Positions 8,286 to 17,292 of a stretch of DNA of 46,543 nt are shown here, in pieces (within the stretch, counting starts at the first letter, position 1; each line of letters starts with the position of its first letter). This stretch comes from Akkermansia muciniphila (GTDB lineage: Bacteria > Verrucomicrobiota > Verrucomicrobiia > Verrucomicrobiales > Verrucomicrobiaceae): positions 1 through 46,543 of the forward strand of contig CAMAZK010000007.1 in the NCBI GenBank assembly GCA_945863205.1. The letters are read 5' to 3'. A model generated the notes under the pieces. It had not been told where the DNA came from. It was given only the letters and a program-made list of their open reading frames with translations, and searched no databases. Both the position numbers and the translations under genes were made by a program.

Positions 8286-8978
8286 ATGCCCCGCCTCCTC
8301 CTCTTCGACATCGACGGCACGCTGATCGACAGCAATGGTGCCGGCGGGGCCGCGATCCTCGATGCCGCCGAAGAGCACTTCGGCATTCAGCGCGATGCCT
8401 TGCCGCCGCTGCAACTCGCCGGAGCCACCGATCCGGCGATCGCGATGGATCTTTTCCAACTCGTGGAGCGCGAGCACACTCCCGAGGAGATCACTGCGTT
8501 TCTCGACCGCTATCTCGCGAACCTGCAGCGCCGTCTGCAAGCTGCAGACTTCAGCGGTTACACGCTGCCCGGCGTCCAGCCACTGCTCGAAGCGCTGTGC
8601 ACTGAAAGCGAGGCCCACCTCGGCCTGCTCACCGGGAACGTGCGCCGCGGCGCCACCATCAAGCTCTCCCGCCACGGCCTTTTTGAGCACTTCATCGACG
8701 GCGGTTTCGGCAGCGATCATCACGACCGCAACCAGCTCGGCCCCGTGGCTCTTCAGCGCATGCAAGACGCCACCGGCACGACCTACGACCTGGCTGATGT
8801 CATCGTCATCGGCGACACGCCGAAGGACATCCGCTGCGCCGAGGCCTTTGGCGCGAAGTGCCTCGCCGTCGCCACCGGCCAGTATTCCACCGACGAACTC
8901 AGCGCCCTGAATCCATGGCGCACCGTGGAGTCCTTCGCCGACGTGCCCGCGATGGTCGAACTGCTGCTGCAAGCCTAA
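8286..8978 (+). CDS. HAD-family phosphatase (phosphoglycolate phosphatase-like)
   Basis: 230 residues, a full-length HAD subfamily I hydrolase with a helical cap (about 15-90). All four motifs are present: nucleophile Asp8 and Asp10 in FDIDGT, Thr116 in LLTGN, Lys126, and the metal-binding acids Asp177 and Asp181 in VIGDTPKD. The enzyme should dephosphorylate a small phosphometabolite in the cytoplasm; phosphoglycolate is a common substrate of this subgroup, but others such as beta-phosphoglucomutase-like or nucleotide substrates cannot be excluded. Its TAA stop codon overlaps the first bases of the palindromic element at 8977. Confidence 0.85.
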   Translation: MPRLLLFDIDGTLIDSNGAGGAAILDAAEEHFGIQRDALPPLQLAGATDPAIAMDLFQLVEREHTPEEITAFLDRYLANLQRRLQAADFSGYTLPGVQPLLEALCTESEAHLGLLTGNVRRGATIKLSRHGLFEHFIDGGFGSDHHDRNQLGPVALQRMQDATGTTYDLADVIVIGDTPKDIRCAEAFGAKCLAVATGQYSTDELSALNPWRTVESFADVPAMVELLLQA

Positions 8979-9122
8979 AGTAGTCCGCACAGTCCCCTGT
9001 GCGGCGCTCCGCAACGTCCCAGGCTCCATACACACAAAAAGCTCGTCTTACGCTGACTAACAGACACCGAGATATCGCATCAGCCAGCCACACCCCGCAC
9101 AGAGGACTGTGCGGACCACTTT
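8977..9122. repeat. REPIN-like element: two inverted palindromic arms
   Basis: A 146 bp element fills the spacer between the HAD and cation-efflux genes. Its two 28 bp ends (8977-9004 and 9095-9122) are inverted copies differing at 2 positions. Each end holds its own short hairpin, CCGCACAG...CTGTGCGG with an 8 bp stem and a 4-nt loop. A pair of REP-like hairpins in opposite orientation around about 90 bp of unrelated sequence is the layout of REPIN/BIME or MITE elements, which are mobilised in trans. No RAYT transposase is in the window. Confidence 0.75.
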
Positions 9123-9128
9123 TGACTC

Positions 9129-10055
9129 ATGAGCCACTCCGCCCAAGCCACCCGCGCCATGCGGCTCTCGTTGGCCGTCGGCTTCCTCATGCTGGTGCTG
9201 AAAATTGGCGCCTATGTCCTCACCGGCTCGGCGGCCATCCTCGGTGATGCCGCGGAGTCCGTCGTCCACGTCGCCGCCGTGATGTTCGCGTCCTTCAGCC
9301 TCGGCTACGTGCACAAGCCCGCCGACGACGACCACCCCTACGGCCACAGCAAGATCGCCTTCTTCTCCGCCGGCATCGAGGGCGGGCTCATCGTCATCGC
9401 CGCATTTTTTATCATTTACGAATCCGTGCGCCGCTGGTTGCTGCACCTCCCGCCCGCGAATCTGGATGAAGGCCTGGCTCTCACCGCCCTCACCATCGTC
9501 ATTAATGCCGCGCTCGGCTTCTACCTGCTCCGCACCGGCAGGCGCGGCGGCTCCCTCATCCTCGAATCGAATGGCAAGCACGTGCTCACCGACGTCTGGA
9601 CCAGCCTCGGCGCCATCATCGGCCTCGGACTCGTCGCCCTCACCGGCTGGCACGGCTGGGATCCCCTTTTTGGCCTCCTCATGGCCGCCAACATCATCTG
9701 GACCGGCTACGGCCTCATGCGCCAGAGCATCGGCGGCTTGATGGACACCGCCGACCCTCAGCTCAACGCCGCCCTGGACGCCGCCCTCCGGCGCGAAACT
9801 GAAAAGCACGGCCTCCACTTCCACGCCCTGCGCCATCGCGACGCCGGAGACATGCACTATGTCGAAGTCCACCTGCTCTTCGACGACGACATCATGCTCC
9901 GCGACGCCCACCGCACCGCCACGGAGATCGAGCAGGCCGTCGAGGCCAGCGTGGACCGACCCGTCCTCATCACCACGCATCTCGAATGCTCGGGAGATCA
10001 CGATGAACTCCACCAGCACGGCGAGGCCAGCGATCCGAACCGCATCCGCGCATGA
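9129..10055 (+). CDS. Cation diffusion facilitator (CDF) metal efflux transporter
   Basis: 308 residues. About six membrane helices in the N-terminal 200 residues are followed by a cytoplasmic ferredoxin-like domain (about 215-295). Metal-site residues are visible: Asp40 and nearby acids in ILGDAAESVVH (helix 2) and His151 with Asp155 in GKHVLTDVW (helix 5), the usual H-x3-D pair. A HPYGHSK loop at 69-75 is typical of CDF proteins. It exports divalent cations such as Zn2+, Fe2+, Co2+ or Mn2+ by proton exchange. The C-terminus is His-rich (DHDELHQHGE), possibly metal-sensing. The stop overlaps the birA start by 4 bp. Confidence 0.9.
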   Translation: MSHSAQATRAMRLSLAVGFLMLVLKIGAYVLTGSAAILGDAAESVVHVAAVMFASFSLGYVHKPADDDHPYGHSKIAFFSAGIEGGLIVIAAFFIIYESVRRWLLHLPPANLDEGLALTALTIVINAALGFYLLRTGRRGGSLILESNGKHVLTDVWTSLGAIIGLGLVALTGWHGWDPLFGLLMAANIIWTGYGLMRQSIGGLMDTADPQLNAALDAALRRETEKHGLHFHALRHRDAGDMHYVEVHLLFDDDIMLRDAHRTATEIEQAVEASVDRPVLITTHLECSGDHDELHQHGEASDPNRIRA

Positions 10056-10822
10056 TCCCGCTCTCCGCAGAAGCACTCCACGACTCCGCCCTGCCCTGGC
10101 ACGTCACCGTGCTCGATGAAGTCGGCTCCACCAGCGACTGGCTCAAACAAAACGCCACAGACCTCCCCCTCGGCAGCGTCGTCTTCGCAGAGTCCCAAAC
10201 CGCCGGTCGTGGCCGCCGTGAGAATCGCTGGATCGCCCCCCGCGGCAAAGACTTGATGTTTTCCCTCCTGCTCCAGCCCGCAGCTTCGATCGACAAGTGG
10301 CCACGCATCACCACCCTCGCCGCGCTCGCCATCTGCAAGGCCGTCGAAGGCGAACTCCCGCTGCAACCGCGCATCAAATGGCCCAACGACATCTACCTGG
10401 CTGACCAGAAGATCAGCGGCCTCCTCGCAGAAACGGTATCGACGCCCCAGGGGCTACGCCTCGTCCTCGGCATCGGATTGAACGTGAACACCCTCACCTT
10501 CCCCGCCGCTCTGCCAGCCACCTCGCTGCTGCAACAGCTCGCCTCGCCCGTGCTGCGCGAGATCGACCGCAACTCCCTCGCCGCCCGCCTGCTCGAATCC
10601 TTGGACACCGAACTCCAACGCGTCGGAGACGACTTCAGCACCGCCATCGCTGAAGTGCGAGAGCGGAGCTGGCTCCGCGGTCGCCAGATCCGTGCCCGCG
10701 CTCCACACGGCGAAGTCTTCGGACGCGTCCTCGATCTAAACGAAGAAGGCCACCTCATCCTCGAATTACCCGACGGCAGCACCCAAACCCTGTCCAGCGC
10801 CGACGAAGTTCGCCGGGTGTAA
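10052..10822 (+). CDS. birA: Biotin--[acetyl-CoA-carboxylase] ligase
   Basis: 256 residues. Catalytic motifs of biotin protein ligases are complete: GSTSDWLK near 25-32, the biotinyl-AMP loop GRGRRENRW at 52-60, KWPNDIY at 109-115 and the KISGLL segment at 120-125. It adenylates biotin and attaches it to the BCCP subunit of acetyl-CoA carboxylase in the cytoplasm. There is no N-terminal helix-turn-helix domain, so this is the monofunctional type that does not repress biotin genes. The C-terminal SH3-like domain (about 205-256) is present. It overlaps the CDF gene by 4 bp (ATGA) and precedes argS by 45 bp. Confidence 0.94.
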   Translation: MIPLSAEALHDSALPWHVTVLDEVGSTSDWLKQNATDLPLGSVVFAESQTAGRGRRENRWIAPRGKDLMFSLLLQPAASIDKWPRITTLAALAICKAVEGELPLQPRIKWPNDIYLADQKISGLLAETVSTPQGLRLVLGIGLNVNTLTFPAALPATSLLQQLASPVLREIDRNSLAARLLESLDTELQRVGDDFSTAIAEVRERSWLRGRQIRARAPHGEVFGRVLDLNEEGHLILELPDGSTQTLSSADEVRRV

Positions 10823-10867
10823 TTCGGTGTTCGACAATCGCCGCTCGGCATCCAAAATGCGCGCCCC

Positions 10868-12577
10868 ATGTTTCGCGCCATCCTCACGTCCCGTCTTCAA
10901 GCCGCCTTCACTGCGGCCGGCATCGATCTGCCCGAAGGTTTCCTGCCCAATGTCGTCATCGCGTCCGACACGCGCTACGGCGACTACCAGAGCAATGCGG
11001 CGATGGTTCTGGCGAAACAGCTCAAGACGAACCCGCGTGCGCTGGCCCAGCAGATCGTGGACAAGCTGGAAGTGACCGATTTGTGCGAGAAAACGAGCAT
11101 TGACGGCCCCGGCTTCCTCAATTTCACGCTCAGCACCACGGCACTCGCGCAGCGTCTCGATCTGATCGTCAAAGATGAGCACGTCGGCGTGCCGAAGGTC
11201 GAGACTCCGAAGACCATCGTGGTCGATTTCTCCGCGCCAAACATCGCCAAGCCGATGCACGTCGGCCACATCCGCAGCACCTTCATCGGCGACTCGCTCG
11301 CCCGCATCGCACGCTTCGTGGATCACAACGTCATCACCGACAACCACATCGGCGACTGGGGCACGCAGTTCGGCATGATCCTGCACGGCTGGAAGACCAT
11401 CCTCGATCACGCGGCGCTCGACAAAGACCCGATCCAGGAGCTCGTGCGCGTTTACAAGGCGGTGAACGCCCAGACAAAGGCCGACGAAGCCGTGCTGACC
11501 ACCTGCCGCAATGAACTCGTGAAGCTTCAACAAGGCGATCCTGAGAACATGGAAATCTGGACGCGCTGCGTGGCGCTGTCCTTGGAGCAGTTGCGCCAGA
11601 TTTACGGCAAGCTCGACATCCACTTCGACCATTACCTCGGCGAAAGCGCCTACAACGACCAGCTTCTCCCGCTCGTCGAGAACCTGCTCACCAGTGGCAT
11701 CGCCGAGATCAGCGATGGTGCCACCTGCGTCTTCTTCCGCGACGTGCCGGAGCTTGCCGACAAGCCCTGCCTCATCCGTAAGAGCGACGGCGGCTTCCTT
11801 TATGCCACCACCGACCTCGCCACGATCGACCACCGCATCAACGAGTGGAAGGCAGACGAGATCTGGTATGTCGTCGGTGCACCGCAGGAGCTGCACTTCC
11901 GCCAGCTCTTCCAGGTCGCGAAGAAGCGCGGCCAGACCACGCGCATGCAGCACATCGCCTTCGGCAGCATCCTGGGCCAGGACGGCAAGATGTTCAAAAC
12001 CCGCTCCGGCGAGAGCGTGGGCCTGCTGGAGGTGCTCGACGAAGCTGTCGAACGTGCTGCGACCGTCGTGGCGGAACGCGAAGGCTTTTCCGACGAGGAG
12101 AAGGCGCAGATCGCCGAAGTCATCGGCACAGGGGCCGTGAAATACGCCGAGCTGAGCCAGCACCGCATGACCGACTACAAGTTCAGCTGGGACAAGATGC
12201 TCGCCCTGCAGGGCAACACCGCGCCCTACCTCATCAACGCCTACGTCCGCACGAAGAGCATCTTCCGCAAGCTCGACGGCGAAGTCACGCTGACCGGCGA
12301 GCTGACGATCACCGAGCCTGCCGAACGTGCGCTGGCGCTCAAGCTCGCGCAACTGGCCGAAACCGCTCACGACGTGCTGCTCGACTTCCGCCCAAACTTG
12401 CTCGCCAGCTACCTCTACGAACTCGCCGACACCTACCACAGCTTCTACGAAGCCTGCAACGTGCTGCGGTCTGAAGGAGCCGTGCGCAACACGCGCCTCA
12501 CCCTCTGCGAAGCCACCAGCCGCGTCCTGAAGACCGGCCTCGGCCTGCTCGGCATCCAGACGACGGAGCGGATGTAG
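10868..12577 (+). CDS. argS: Arginine--tRNA ligase
   Basis: 569 residues, standard for bacterial ArgRS, a class I synthetase that charges tRNA-Arg and needs the tRNA for amino-acid activation. The HIGH motif is HVGH at 131-134, preceded by SAPNIAKPM as in the family, and the KMSK-type loop is KMFKTRSG at 374-381. The N-terminal ~110 residues form the Add-1 domain and the C-terminal ~130 the DALR anticodon-binding domain. The start at 10868 gives a normal N-terminus. It follows birA and is followed by a tandem heptamer repeat and the DegT aminotransferase gene on the same strand. Confidence 0.97.
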   Translation: MFRAILTSRLQAAFTAAGIDLPEGFLPNVVIASDTRYGDYQSNAAMVLAKQLKTNPRALAQQIVDKLEVTDLCEKTSIDGPGFLNFTLSTTALAQRLDLIVKDEHVGVPKVETPKTIVVDFSAPNIAKPMHVGHIRSTFIGDSLARIARFVDHNVITDNHIGDWGTQFGMILHGWKTILDHAALDKDPIQELVRVYKAVNAQTKADEAVLTTCRNELVKLQQGDPENMEIWTRCVALSLEQLRQIYGKLDIHFDHYLGESAYNDQLLPLVENLLTSGIAEISDGATCVFFRDVPELADKPCLIRKSDGGFLYATTDLATIDHRINEWKADEIWYVVGAPQELHFRQLFQVAKKRGQTTRMQHIAFGSILGQDGKMFKTRSGESVGLLEVLDEAVERAATVVAEREGFSDEEKAQIAEVIGTGAVKYAELSQHRMTDYKFSWDKMLALQGNTAPYLINAYVRTKSIFRKLDGEVTLTGELTITEPAERALALKLAQLAETAHDVLLDFRPNLLASYLYELADTYHSFYEACNVLRSEGAVRNTRLTLCEATSRVLKTGLGLLGIQTTERM

Positions 12578-12587
12578 CTCGCCTTTT

Positions 12588-12629
12588 CGTCATTCGTCAT
12601 TCGTCATTCGTCATTACTCATTCGTCATT
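12588..12629. repeat. Tandem heptamer repeat (CGTCATT) directly before a start codon
   Basis: Six 7 bp units in tandem: four perfect CGTCATT copies (12588-12615), one ACTCATT variant (12616-12622) and one more perfect copy (12623-12629). They end 5 bp before the ATG of the DegT aminotransferase gene and take the place of a ribosome-binding site. This is the right-hand half of the same intergenic repeat family seen at 5816 and 8181, without the left-hand arm. Confidence 0.9.
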
Positions 12630-12634
12630 CTCCC

Positions 12635-13819
12635 ATGGTCCCTCTCCTCGACGTCAACACCCAGAACCACCCGCTCGAATCCGAACTCCAGGCCGCCTTC
12701 ACGCAGGTGCTGAAACATGGGCGATTCATCATGGGGCCGGAGATGGAGACGTTTGAAAAGGAAGTCGCCGAAATGGTCGGTGTGAAGCATGCACTGTCGG
12801 TTTCCTCCGGCACGGATGCGCTGCTGCTGGCGCTCATGGCGCTGGACATCAAGCCGGGTGACGAGGTGCTGTGCCCTGCGTTCACGTTTTTCGCCACGGC
12901 GGGCGCGGTTTCGCGCCTGGGAGCCGTGCCGGTCTTCACCGATGTCTGCCCGATCTGCTTCAACATGGACGTCAACGACGCACGGAAGAAGATCACCGCC
13001 AAAACGAAGGTCATCATGCCGGTGCATCTGTTCGGCCAATGCGCGGACATGGACCCCATCCTCGCGCTGGCGAAAGAACACGGCCTCAAGGTGGTCGAGG
13101 ACGCAGCGCAGTCGATCGGCGCGGGCTACAAAGGCCGTGACAGCGGCACGATGGGCGACTTCGGCACCTACAGCTTCTTCCCCAGCAAAAATCTCGGTGG
13201 ATTCGGCGACGGCGGCATGCTGGTGACGAATGACGACGATCTGGCTGAGTACGCCCGTGTGCTGCGTGTGCATGGCGGCAAGCCGAAGTACTACCATCAT
13301 TACGTCGGCGGCAATTTCCGCATGGACACGCTGCAATGCGCCCTCCTGAGCGTCAAAGTGAAGCGCTACGCCCAGTACACCGCCGACCGTCAGCGCAACG
13401 CCGGGCACTACATCACCGAACTCACGAAACTCCCAGGAGTGGTGCAGGCCGATCCCGCACACTGCAAATGCGTCCAGGCTCAGGACGCCTGGCTGGCGGC
13501 GCAGGGCGCGAAGATCGTTTTACCCGTCAGCTACGCGCACAACTCGCACATCTGGAACCAGTTCACTCTCCGCGTCCTCGATGGCCAACGCGACGCATTG
13601 CGCGACCATCTCGCATCCAAACAGATCGGCTGCGACATCTACTACCCGGTCACACTCGACCAGCAAAAGTGCTTCGCGAATCTGCCGGACAGCTCACGTG
13701 CCGGGTGCGACGTCTCCCATCGCGTCGCTGGAGAAGTCCTCAGCATTCCGATCTACGGCGAACTCACGGAAGCTCAGCGCAACGAAGTGATCGCAGCGAT
13801 CTCGGAATGGCTGGCCTGA
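12635..13819 (+). CDS. DegT/DnrJ/EryC1/StrS family aminotransferase
   Basis: 394 residues, full length. This is a PLP-dependent aminotransferase of the sugar type. The PLP Lys185 is in SFFPSKNLGGFGDGG, the cofactor-binding Asp156 in VVEDAAQSIGA, and SSGTDAL at 58-64 binds the phosphate. Such enzymes usually aminate nucleotide-bound keto sugars for LPS, capsule or glycoprotein glycans; the long SIGAGYKGRDSGTMGDFGTYS region is typical. Near residues 270-300 there is an unusual stretch (KLPGVVQADPAHCKCVQAQDAWLAAQGAK is the region) that looks like an insertion. No other sugar-biosynthesis gene is adjacent. Its 3' end is convergent with the TPR gene. Confidence 0.9.
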   Translation: MVPLLDVNTQNHPLESELQAAFTQVLKHGRFIMGPEMETFEKEVAEMVGVKHALSVSSGTDALLLALMALDIKPGDEVLCPAFTFFATAGAVSRLGAVPVFTDVCPICFNMDVNDARKKITAKTKVIMPVHLFGQCADMDPILALAKEHGLKVVEDAAQSIGAGYKGRDSGTMGDFGTYSFFPSKNLGGFGDGGMLVTNDDDLAEYARVLRVHGGKPKYYHHYVGGNFRMDTLQCALLSVKVKRYAQYTADRQRNAGHYITELTKLPGVVQADPAHCKCVQAQDAWLAAQGAKIVLPVSYAHNSHIWNQFTLRVLDGQRDALRDHLASKQIGCDIYYPVTLDQQKCFANLPDSSRAGCDVSHRVAGEVLSIPIYGELTEAQRNEVIAAISEWLA

Positions 13820-13867
13820 GGCGCTGCCGCGGAGCCTGAGGGAACAAACTGCTGGAAAGCACACACC

Positions 13868-13915
13868 CGGAAAGCAGGACTATTCGCCAGAGAGCGGAGC
13901 GACCTTTGCTTTCCG
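13868..13915. terminator. Possible bidirectional terminator between convergent genes
   Basis: The 199 bp spacer between the convergent DegT and TPR genes contains the 9 bp inverted pair CGGAAAGCA (13868-13876) and TGCTTTCCG (13907-13915) with a 30 nt loop. No run of T follows, so the call is weak. Confidence 0.25.
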
Positions 13916-14018
13916 AATGGCGAGCCCCCAGGCCTGCCGACTCGGAGCATCTCGTTCTTCAGCGTGCCATGCCGGATGGCCCAAGGCCGATCAACGTGTC
14001 ACCTGAACGAGCGCCCGA

Positions 14019-14966
14019 TCAAGGATTCTTCGGTGCCTCCGCTGTGGGCGCGGGAGCAGCGGCAGGAGCCGGCGGAGTGGCAGATGGAGCCGGAGCAGCC
14101 GGCGTTTCGACCTTCGGAGCTGGCGCAGGAGCGGCAGGAGCGGCAGGAGCGGCAGGAGCGGCAGGAGCGACTGGCGCAGGGGCGGCGGGCATTTCGACCT
14201 TAGGAGCCGGAGCGGCGGGAGCTCCAGGAGGGCTGATGGTCGGGGTCAGGCCACCAGGAGCCGACTTCAGGAGCATTTTAGGCACGTTGACTGCAGGTTT
14301 GTCTTCGACTTTCGGCGCCGGAGGAGGATCGACCTCCGTGGTTGGCAGTGAGGCGGCGATCCAGCCAAGGCGATCCTGTCCGATGGTCTGGAAGTCGGCC
14401 ATGTCCGGGAATTTCACAGCGAGGTCCTCATAGGCTTTTTTGGCCTCTTCCTGCTTTCCGGCGGCCCAGAGCAGATCCCCGAGGCGCACCTGCGCGAGTG
14501 GGGCGGCCTCGCTGGAGGTGAATTCGTTCACGATCCTCTCGAACACGGCCTGCGCCTCCTTCTGATCGCCCATGGCGTCGAGCTTGGAGCCCAGCCCGAG
14601 CAGCACATTGGTGGCGAGGGGATGCTTTGGATACTGGCTGATGAAGGCTTTGAGTTCATCGACGGCGGAACTCTTTTTGTTCTGATCCCACAGCAGTTCC
14701 GACTTTAAAAGCAGGGCGTTGGCAGCAGCGGTGGAGCCGGGATAGCGTGAGATGACGAGATCGCAGTCTTCGACGGTCTTCGCGCTGGTGAATGCTTCCG
14801 CAGCCTCATGGCTCTTCAAGGTGCTCTGGTGCCTAAAGATGCCGAAGGCGATGAGGGCGATCACCAAGATGACAAAGAACCAGACGAGTTTACGGAAATT
14901 GTCCTCCAGAAACTTTTCAAGCCCTGTGGAGGGGACTTCCTGAGAGATGGCGTCGAGTTCAGACAT
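14019..14966 (-). CDS. TPR membrane-anchored protein (YfgM/BamD-like) with Ala/Pro-rich tail
   Basis: 315 residues. A short cytoplasmic start (about 1-26) is followed by one transmembrane helix (about 27-46), then four or so tetratricopeptide-like helix pairs (about 55-205) and a roughly 110-residue Pro/Ala-rich tail. The single anchor followed by TPRs resembles YfgM, which works with SecYEG and periplasmic chaperones; the tail would reach into the periplasm. The tail is partly encoded by a 9 bp tandem repeat (14125-14169). It lies 118 bp after cysK on the same strand. A role in protein export or envelope assembly is inferred. Confidence 0.75.
   Translation of the reverse strand: MSELDAISQEVPSTGLEKFLEDNFRKLVWFFVILVIALIAFGIFRHQSTLKSHEAAEAFTSAKTVEDCDLVISRYPGSTAAANALLLKSELLWDQNKKSSAVDELKAFISQYPKHPLATNVLLGLGSKLDAMGDQKEAQAVFERIVNEFTSSEAAPLAQVRLGDLLWAAGKQEEAKKAYEDLAVKFPDMADFQTIGQDRLGWIAASLPTTEVDPPPAPKVEDKPAVNVPKMLLKSAPGGLTPTISPPGAPAAPAPKVEMPAAPAPVAPAAPAAPAAPAAPAPAPKVETPAAPAPSATPPAPAAAPAPTAEAPKNP
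14125..14169. repeat. 9 bp tandem repeat inside the Ala/Pro-rich tail
   Basis: Five perfect copies of GCAGGAGCG in a row (on the coding strand each gives an Ala/Pro triplet). The unit is a multiple of three, so slippage would lengthen or shorten the tail without a frameshift. Confidence 0.9.
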
Positions 14967-15008
14967 AGGGGGCGGGTTTGGGAGAGGATGGGAAGCTGTG
15001 GAAAAAGA

Positions 15009-15075
15009 AAAATGACGAGCGGAGCCCGGTTAACGCACGCGGGCAGCCCTCATTCGCCATTCGGATTTCGTCGCA
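15009..15075. repeat. Degenerate heptamer repeat element (copy 4)
   Basis: AAATGACGA lies near 15010-15018 and CATTCGCCATTCGGATTTCGTC near the cysK end, i.e. the same left-arm/right-arm pattern as at 5816 but with several substitutions. It sits in the cysK-TPR spacer. Confidence 0.5.
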
Positions 15076-15084
15076 TGGCGTGGC

Positions 15085-16065
15085 CTAGGCTCCGACCTTG
15101 GCGCGGGCCTCGTCGGCCAGTGCGGTGGAGAGGTAACGCTCACCCGTGGAGCAGGCGATGGTGACGATGAGTTTGCCGGCATTTTCAGGACGCTTGGCCA
15201 CTTCGATGGCGGCGATCACGTTGGCTCCGGTGCTGATGCCGACGAGGATACCCTCTTCGGCGGCGATGCGGCGTGCCATGGCGAAAGCGTCGTCATTGCT
15301 GACCTTGATGCACTCGGTGATCTGGGCGTTTCCGGCGCTGTCCTTGAGGTGAAGGTTCGCGGGGACGAATCCCGCACCCGTGCCCTGGATCTTGTGCGGC
15401 CCAGGCTGCAGGGGCTCGCCGGCGAGGGTTTGATTGATGACCGGAGAGGCTTCAGGCTCGACGGCGATGGCCTGAAAGCTGGCCTTGCGCGGCTTGATGA
15501 CCTCGCAGCAGCCGGTGATGGTGCCGCCCGTGCCGACGCCGGCGACGAGGATGTCGATCTTCCCGTCGGTGTCCGCCCACAATTCCTCGGCGGTGGTCCT
15601 CATGTGGACGGCGGGGTTGGCTGGATTTTCAAACTGCTGCGGCATCCAGGCGTTCGGCGTGCTAGCGACGAGTTCCGTGGCCTTCGCGATGGCGCCCTTC
15701 ATGCCCTGGGCACCAGGAGTGAGGACGAGTTCGGCACCGAGCAGCGCCAGCAGGGTGCGGCGCTCCATGGACATCGTTTCAGGCATCGTCAGGATGAGCT
15801 TGTAGCCCTTCGCGGCGGCGACAAAAGCGAGCGCGATGCCGGTGTTGCCGCTGGTGGGCTCCACGATGACGGTTTCGGGCTTCAAGACGCCGCGCTGCTC
15901 CGCATCCTCGATCATCGCCATGCCGATGCGGTCCTTCACGCTGCCGAGCGGATTGAAGAACTCGCACTTCAAAGCGATCGTGGCGTTCAGCCCTGCGGTG
16001 ACTTTGTTCAACTTCACCAGGGGGGTCTTCCCGATGGTTTCGACGATGTTGTTGTAGATGCCCAT
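15085..16065 (-). CDS. cysK: Cysteine synthase A (O-acetylserine sulfhydrylase)
   Basis: 326 residues. It is a fold-type II PLP enzyme that makes L-cysteine from O-acetylserine and sulfide. PLP binds Lys44 in [11 protein letters not shown]; the substrate loop TSGNTG is at 71-76 and the phosphate loop GTGGT near 180-184. The N-terminal [18 protein letters not shown] and overall length fit CysK more than CysM. It starts 60 bp after the aminotransferase stop codon on the same strand, so both are probably in one transcript for amino-acid synthesis. The start at 16065 gives the family's usual N-terminus. Confidence 0.95.
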   Translation of the reverse strand: MGIYNNIVETIGKTPLVKLNKVTAGLNATIALKCEFFNPLGSVKDRIGMAMIEDAEQRGVLKPETVIVEPTSGNTGIALAFVAAAKGYKLILTMPETMSMERRTLLALLGAELVLTPGAQGMKGAIAKATELVASTPNAWMPQQFENPANPAVHMRTTAEELWADTDGKIDILVAGVGTGGTITGCCEVIKPRKASFQAIAVEPEASPVINQTLAGEPLQPGPHKIQGTGAGFVPANLHLKDSAGNAQITECIKVSNDDAFAMARRIAAEEGILVGISTGANVIAAIEVAKRPENAGKLIVTIACSTGERYLSTALADEARAKVGA

Positions 16066-16125
16066 GACGTTCGAGGTTTGCGGTTGATTGCGAATGATTG
16101 GCGGACGCTGCCGGTTGTCTCCGGA

Positions 16126-17292
16126 TCAGTGCTGGTTGCAGAATTCTTCGAAGCGGTCCATGCCGGCGTTGATGATGTCGAGACCGGTCGCGTAGCTGAA
16201 GCGGACGGTGTATTCCGAGCCAAAGGCGACTCCGGGAACGGCGGCGACCTTCTGCTTGCTGAGCAGCTTCTCGCAGAAGTTCACGCTCTTGATCTGGGTC
16301 GGCTCGATATCGACGAGGAAGTAGAAGGCCCCCTTCGGCTCGACGACGCGCACGTTTTTGATGTTGCCGAGGCGGCCGAGCATGTACTGGCGGCGCACGT
16401 CGAACTCGTCCCGCATGTCGCTGACGACCTGCTGGTCCATCTGCAGGGCGGCCAGGGCTCCATACTGCGCGAAGCTGGTGGGATTGCTCGTCGTGTGGCT
16501 CTGAATCGTGTCGATGGCGTCGGCGATCTTCTTCGGAGCGGCGGTGTAGCCGAGACGCCAGCCGGTCATCGCGTAAGCCTTGGAGAAGCCGTTGATGGTG
16601 ATGGTCAGGTCGTAGATCTCCTTGCTCAAGGAGGCGATGCTGACGTGCTCGTTGCCGTCATAGACGAGCTTTTCGTAGATTTCGTCGGAGAGGATGATGA
16701 TGTCCTCCGCCACAGCCACATCGCCCAGGGCTTTGAGTTCGTCGCGGGTGTAAACAGAGCCCGTAGGATTCCCCGGGGTGTTCAGGATGATCATCTTCGT
16801 CATCGGAGACATGGCGTCCTCGAACTCCTCCACCGTGATCTTCCAGCCGTTCTCCGCCTTCGTTTCGACAATCACCGGGATGCCGCCGACGATCCGCACC
16901 ATTTCCGGGTAGCTGGTCCAGTAGGGGGCCGGAATGATGACTTCATCGCCAGGGTTCACACAGGCGAGAATAGCGTTGTAGCAGGAGTGCTTGGCGCCGC
17001 AGTTCACGCTGATCTGGGAGGGATCGTACTGCACATTGTTCTCGACCATGAGCTTGGCGGCCAGAGCCTCACGGAGTTCGAGGATACCGGCGCTCTCGGT
17101 GTAACGCGTTTTGCCGGAATTCAGGGCTTCGATGGCCGCAGCGATGATCGGGGCTGGCGTGTCGAAATCAGGCTCGCCGGCTCCGAAGCTGAGCACGTCC
17201 ACACCTTGCTTCTTCAGCGCCTTCGCCTGGCTGGTGATGGACAGGGTCATGGAAGGAGCGACTTCGGCGATATTTGAGGCAATAAAATCCAT
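16126..17292 (-). CDS. PLP-dependent aminotransferase (aspartate aminotransferase, class I)
   Basis: 388 residues. The fold-type I aminotransferase features are all visible: PLP Lys238 in NGFSKAYAMTGWRLGY, Asp203 and Tyr206 in LSDEIYEKL, and Asn175 in NTPGNPTGSV. The N-terminal SFGAGEPDFDTP is typical of the AspC/Iγ subgroup (bacterial aspartate or aspartate/prephenate aminotransferases). The main reaction should be oxaloacetate plus glutamate giving aspartate, but substrate range cannot be fixed from sequence. The gene is divergent from rsmB across 274 bp and is followed by cysK. Confidence 0.9.
   Translation of the reverse strand: MDFIASNIAEVAPSMTLSITSQAKALKKQGVDVLSFGAGEPDFDTPAPIIAAAIEALNSGKTRYTESAGILELREALAAKLMVENNVQYDPSQISVNCGAKHSCYNAILACVNPGDEVIIPAPYWTSYPEMVRIVGGIPVIVETKAENGWKITVEEFEDAMSPMTKMIILNTPGNPTGSVYTRDELKALGDVAVAEDIIILSDEIYEKLVYDGNEHVSIASLSKEIYDLTITINGFSKAYAMTGWRLGYTAAPKKIADAIDTIQSHTTSNPTSFAQYGALAALQMDQQVVSDMRDEFDVRRQYMLGRLGNIKNVRVVEPKGAFYFLVDIEPTQIKSVNFCEKLLSKQKVAAVPGVAFGSEYTVRFSYATGLDIINAGMDRFEEFCNQH

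Noticed and set aside
8977..9122. Insertion sequence
   Set aside because: At 146 bp and without any coding sequence it is not an IS; it fits a non-autonomous palindromic element.
12588..12629. CRISPR-like array
   Set aside because: The repeat unit is only 7 bp, units are directly adjacent, and no spacers exist.
15349..17277. A plus-strand open frame of about 642 codons opposite cysK and the aminotransferase
   Set aside because: Antisense to two well-identified genes with complete catalytic motifs; composition is Val/Asp/Gly/Leu-rich as expected for a mirrored frame.
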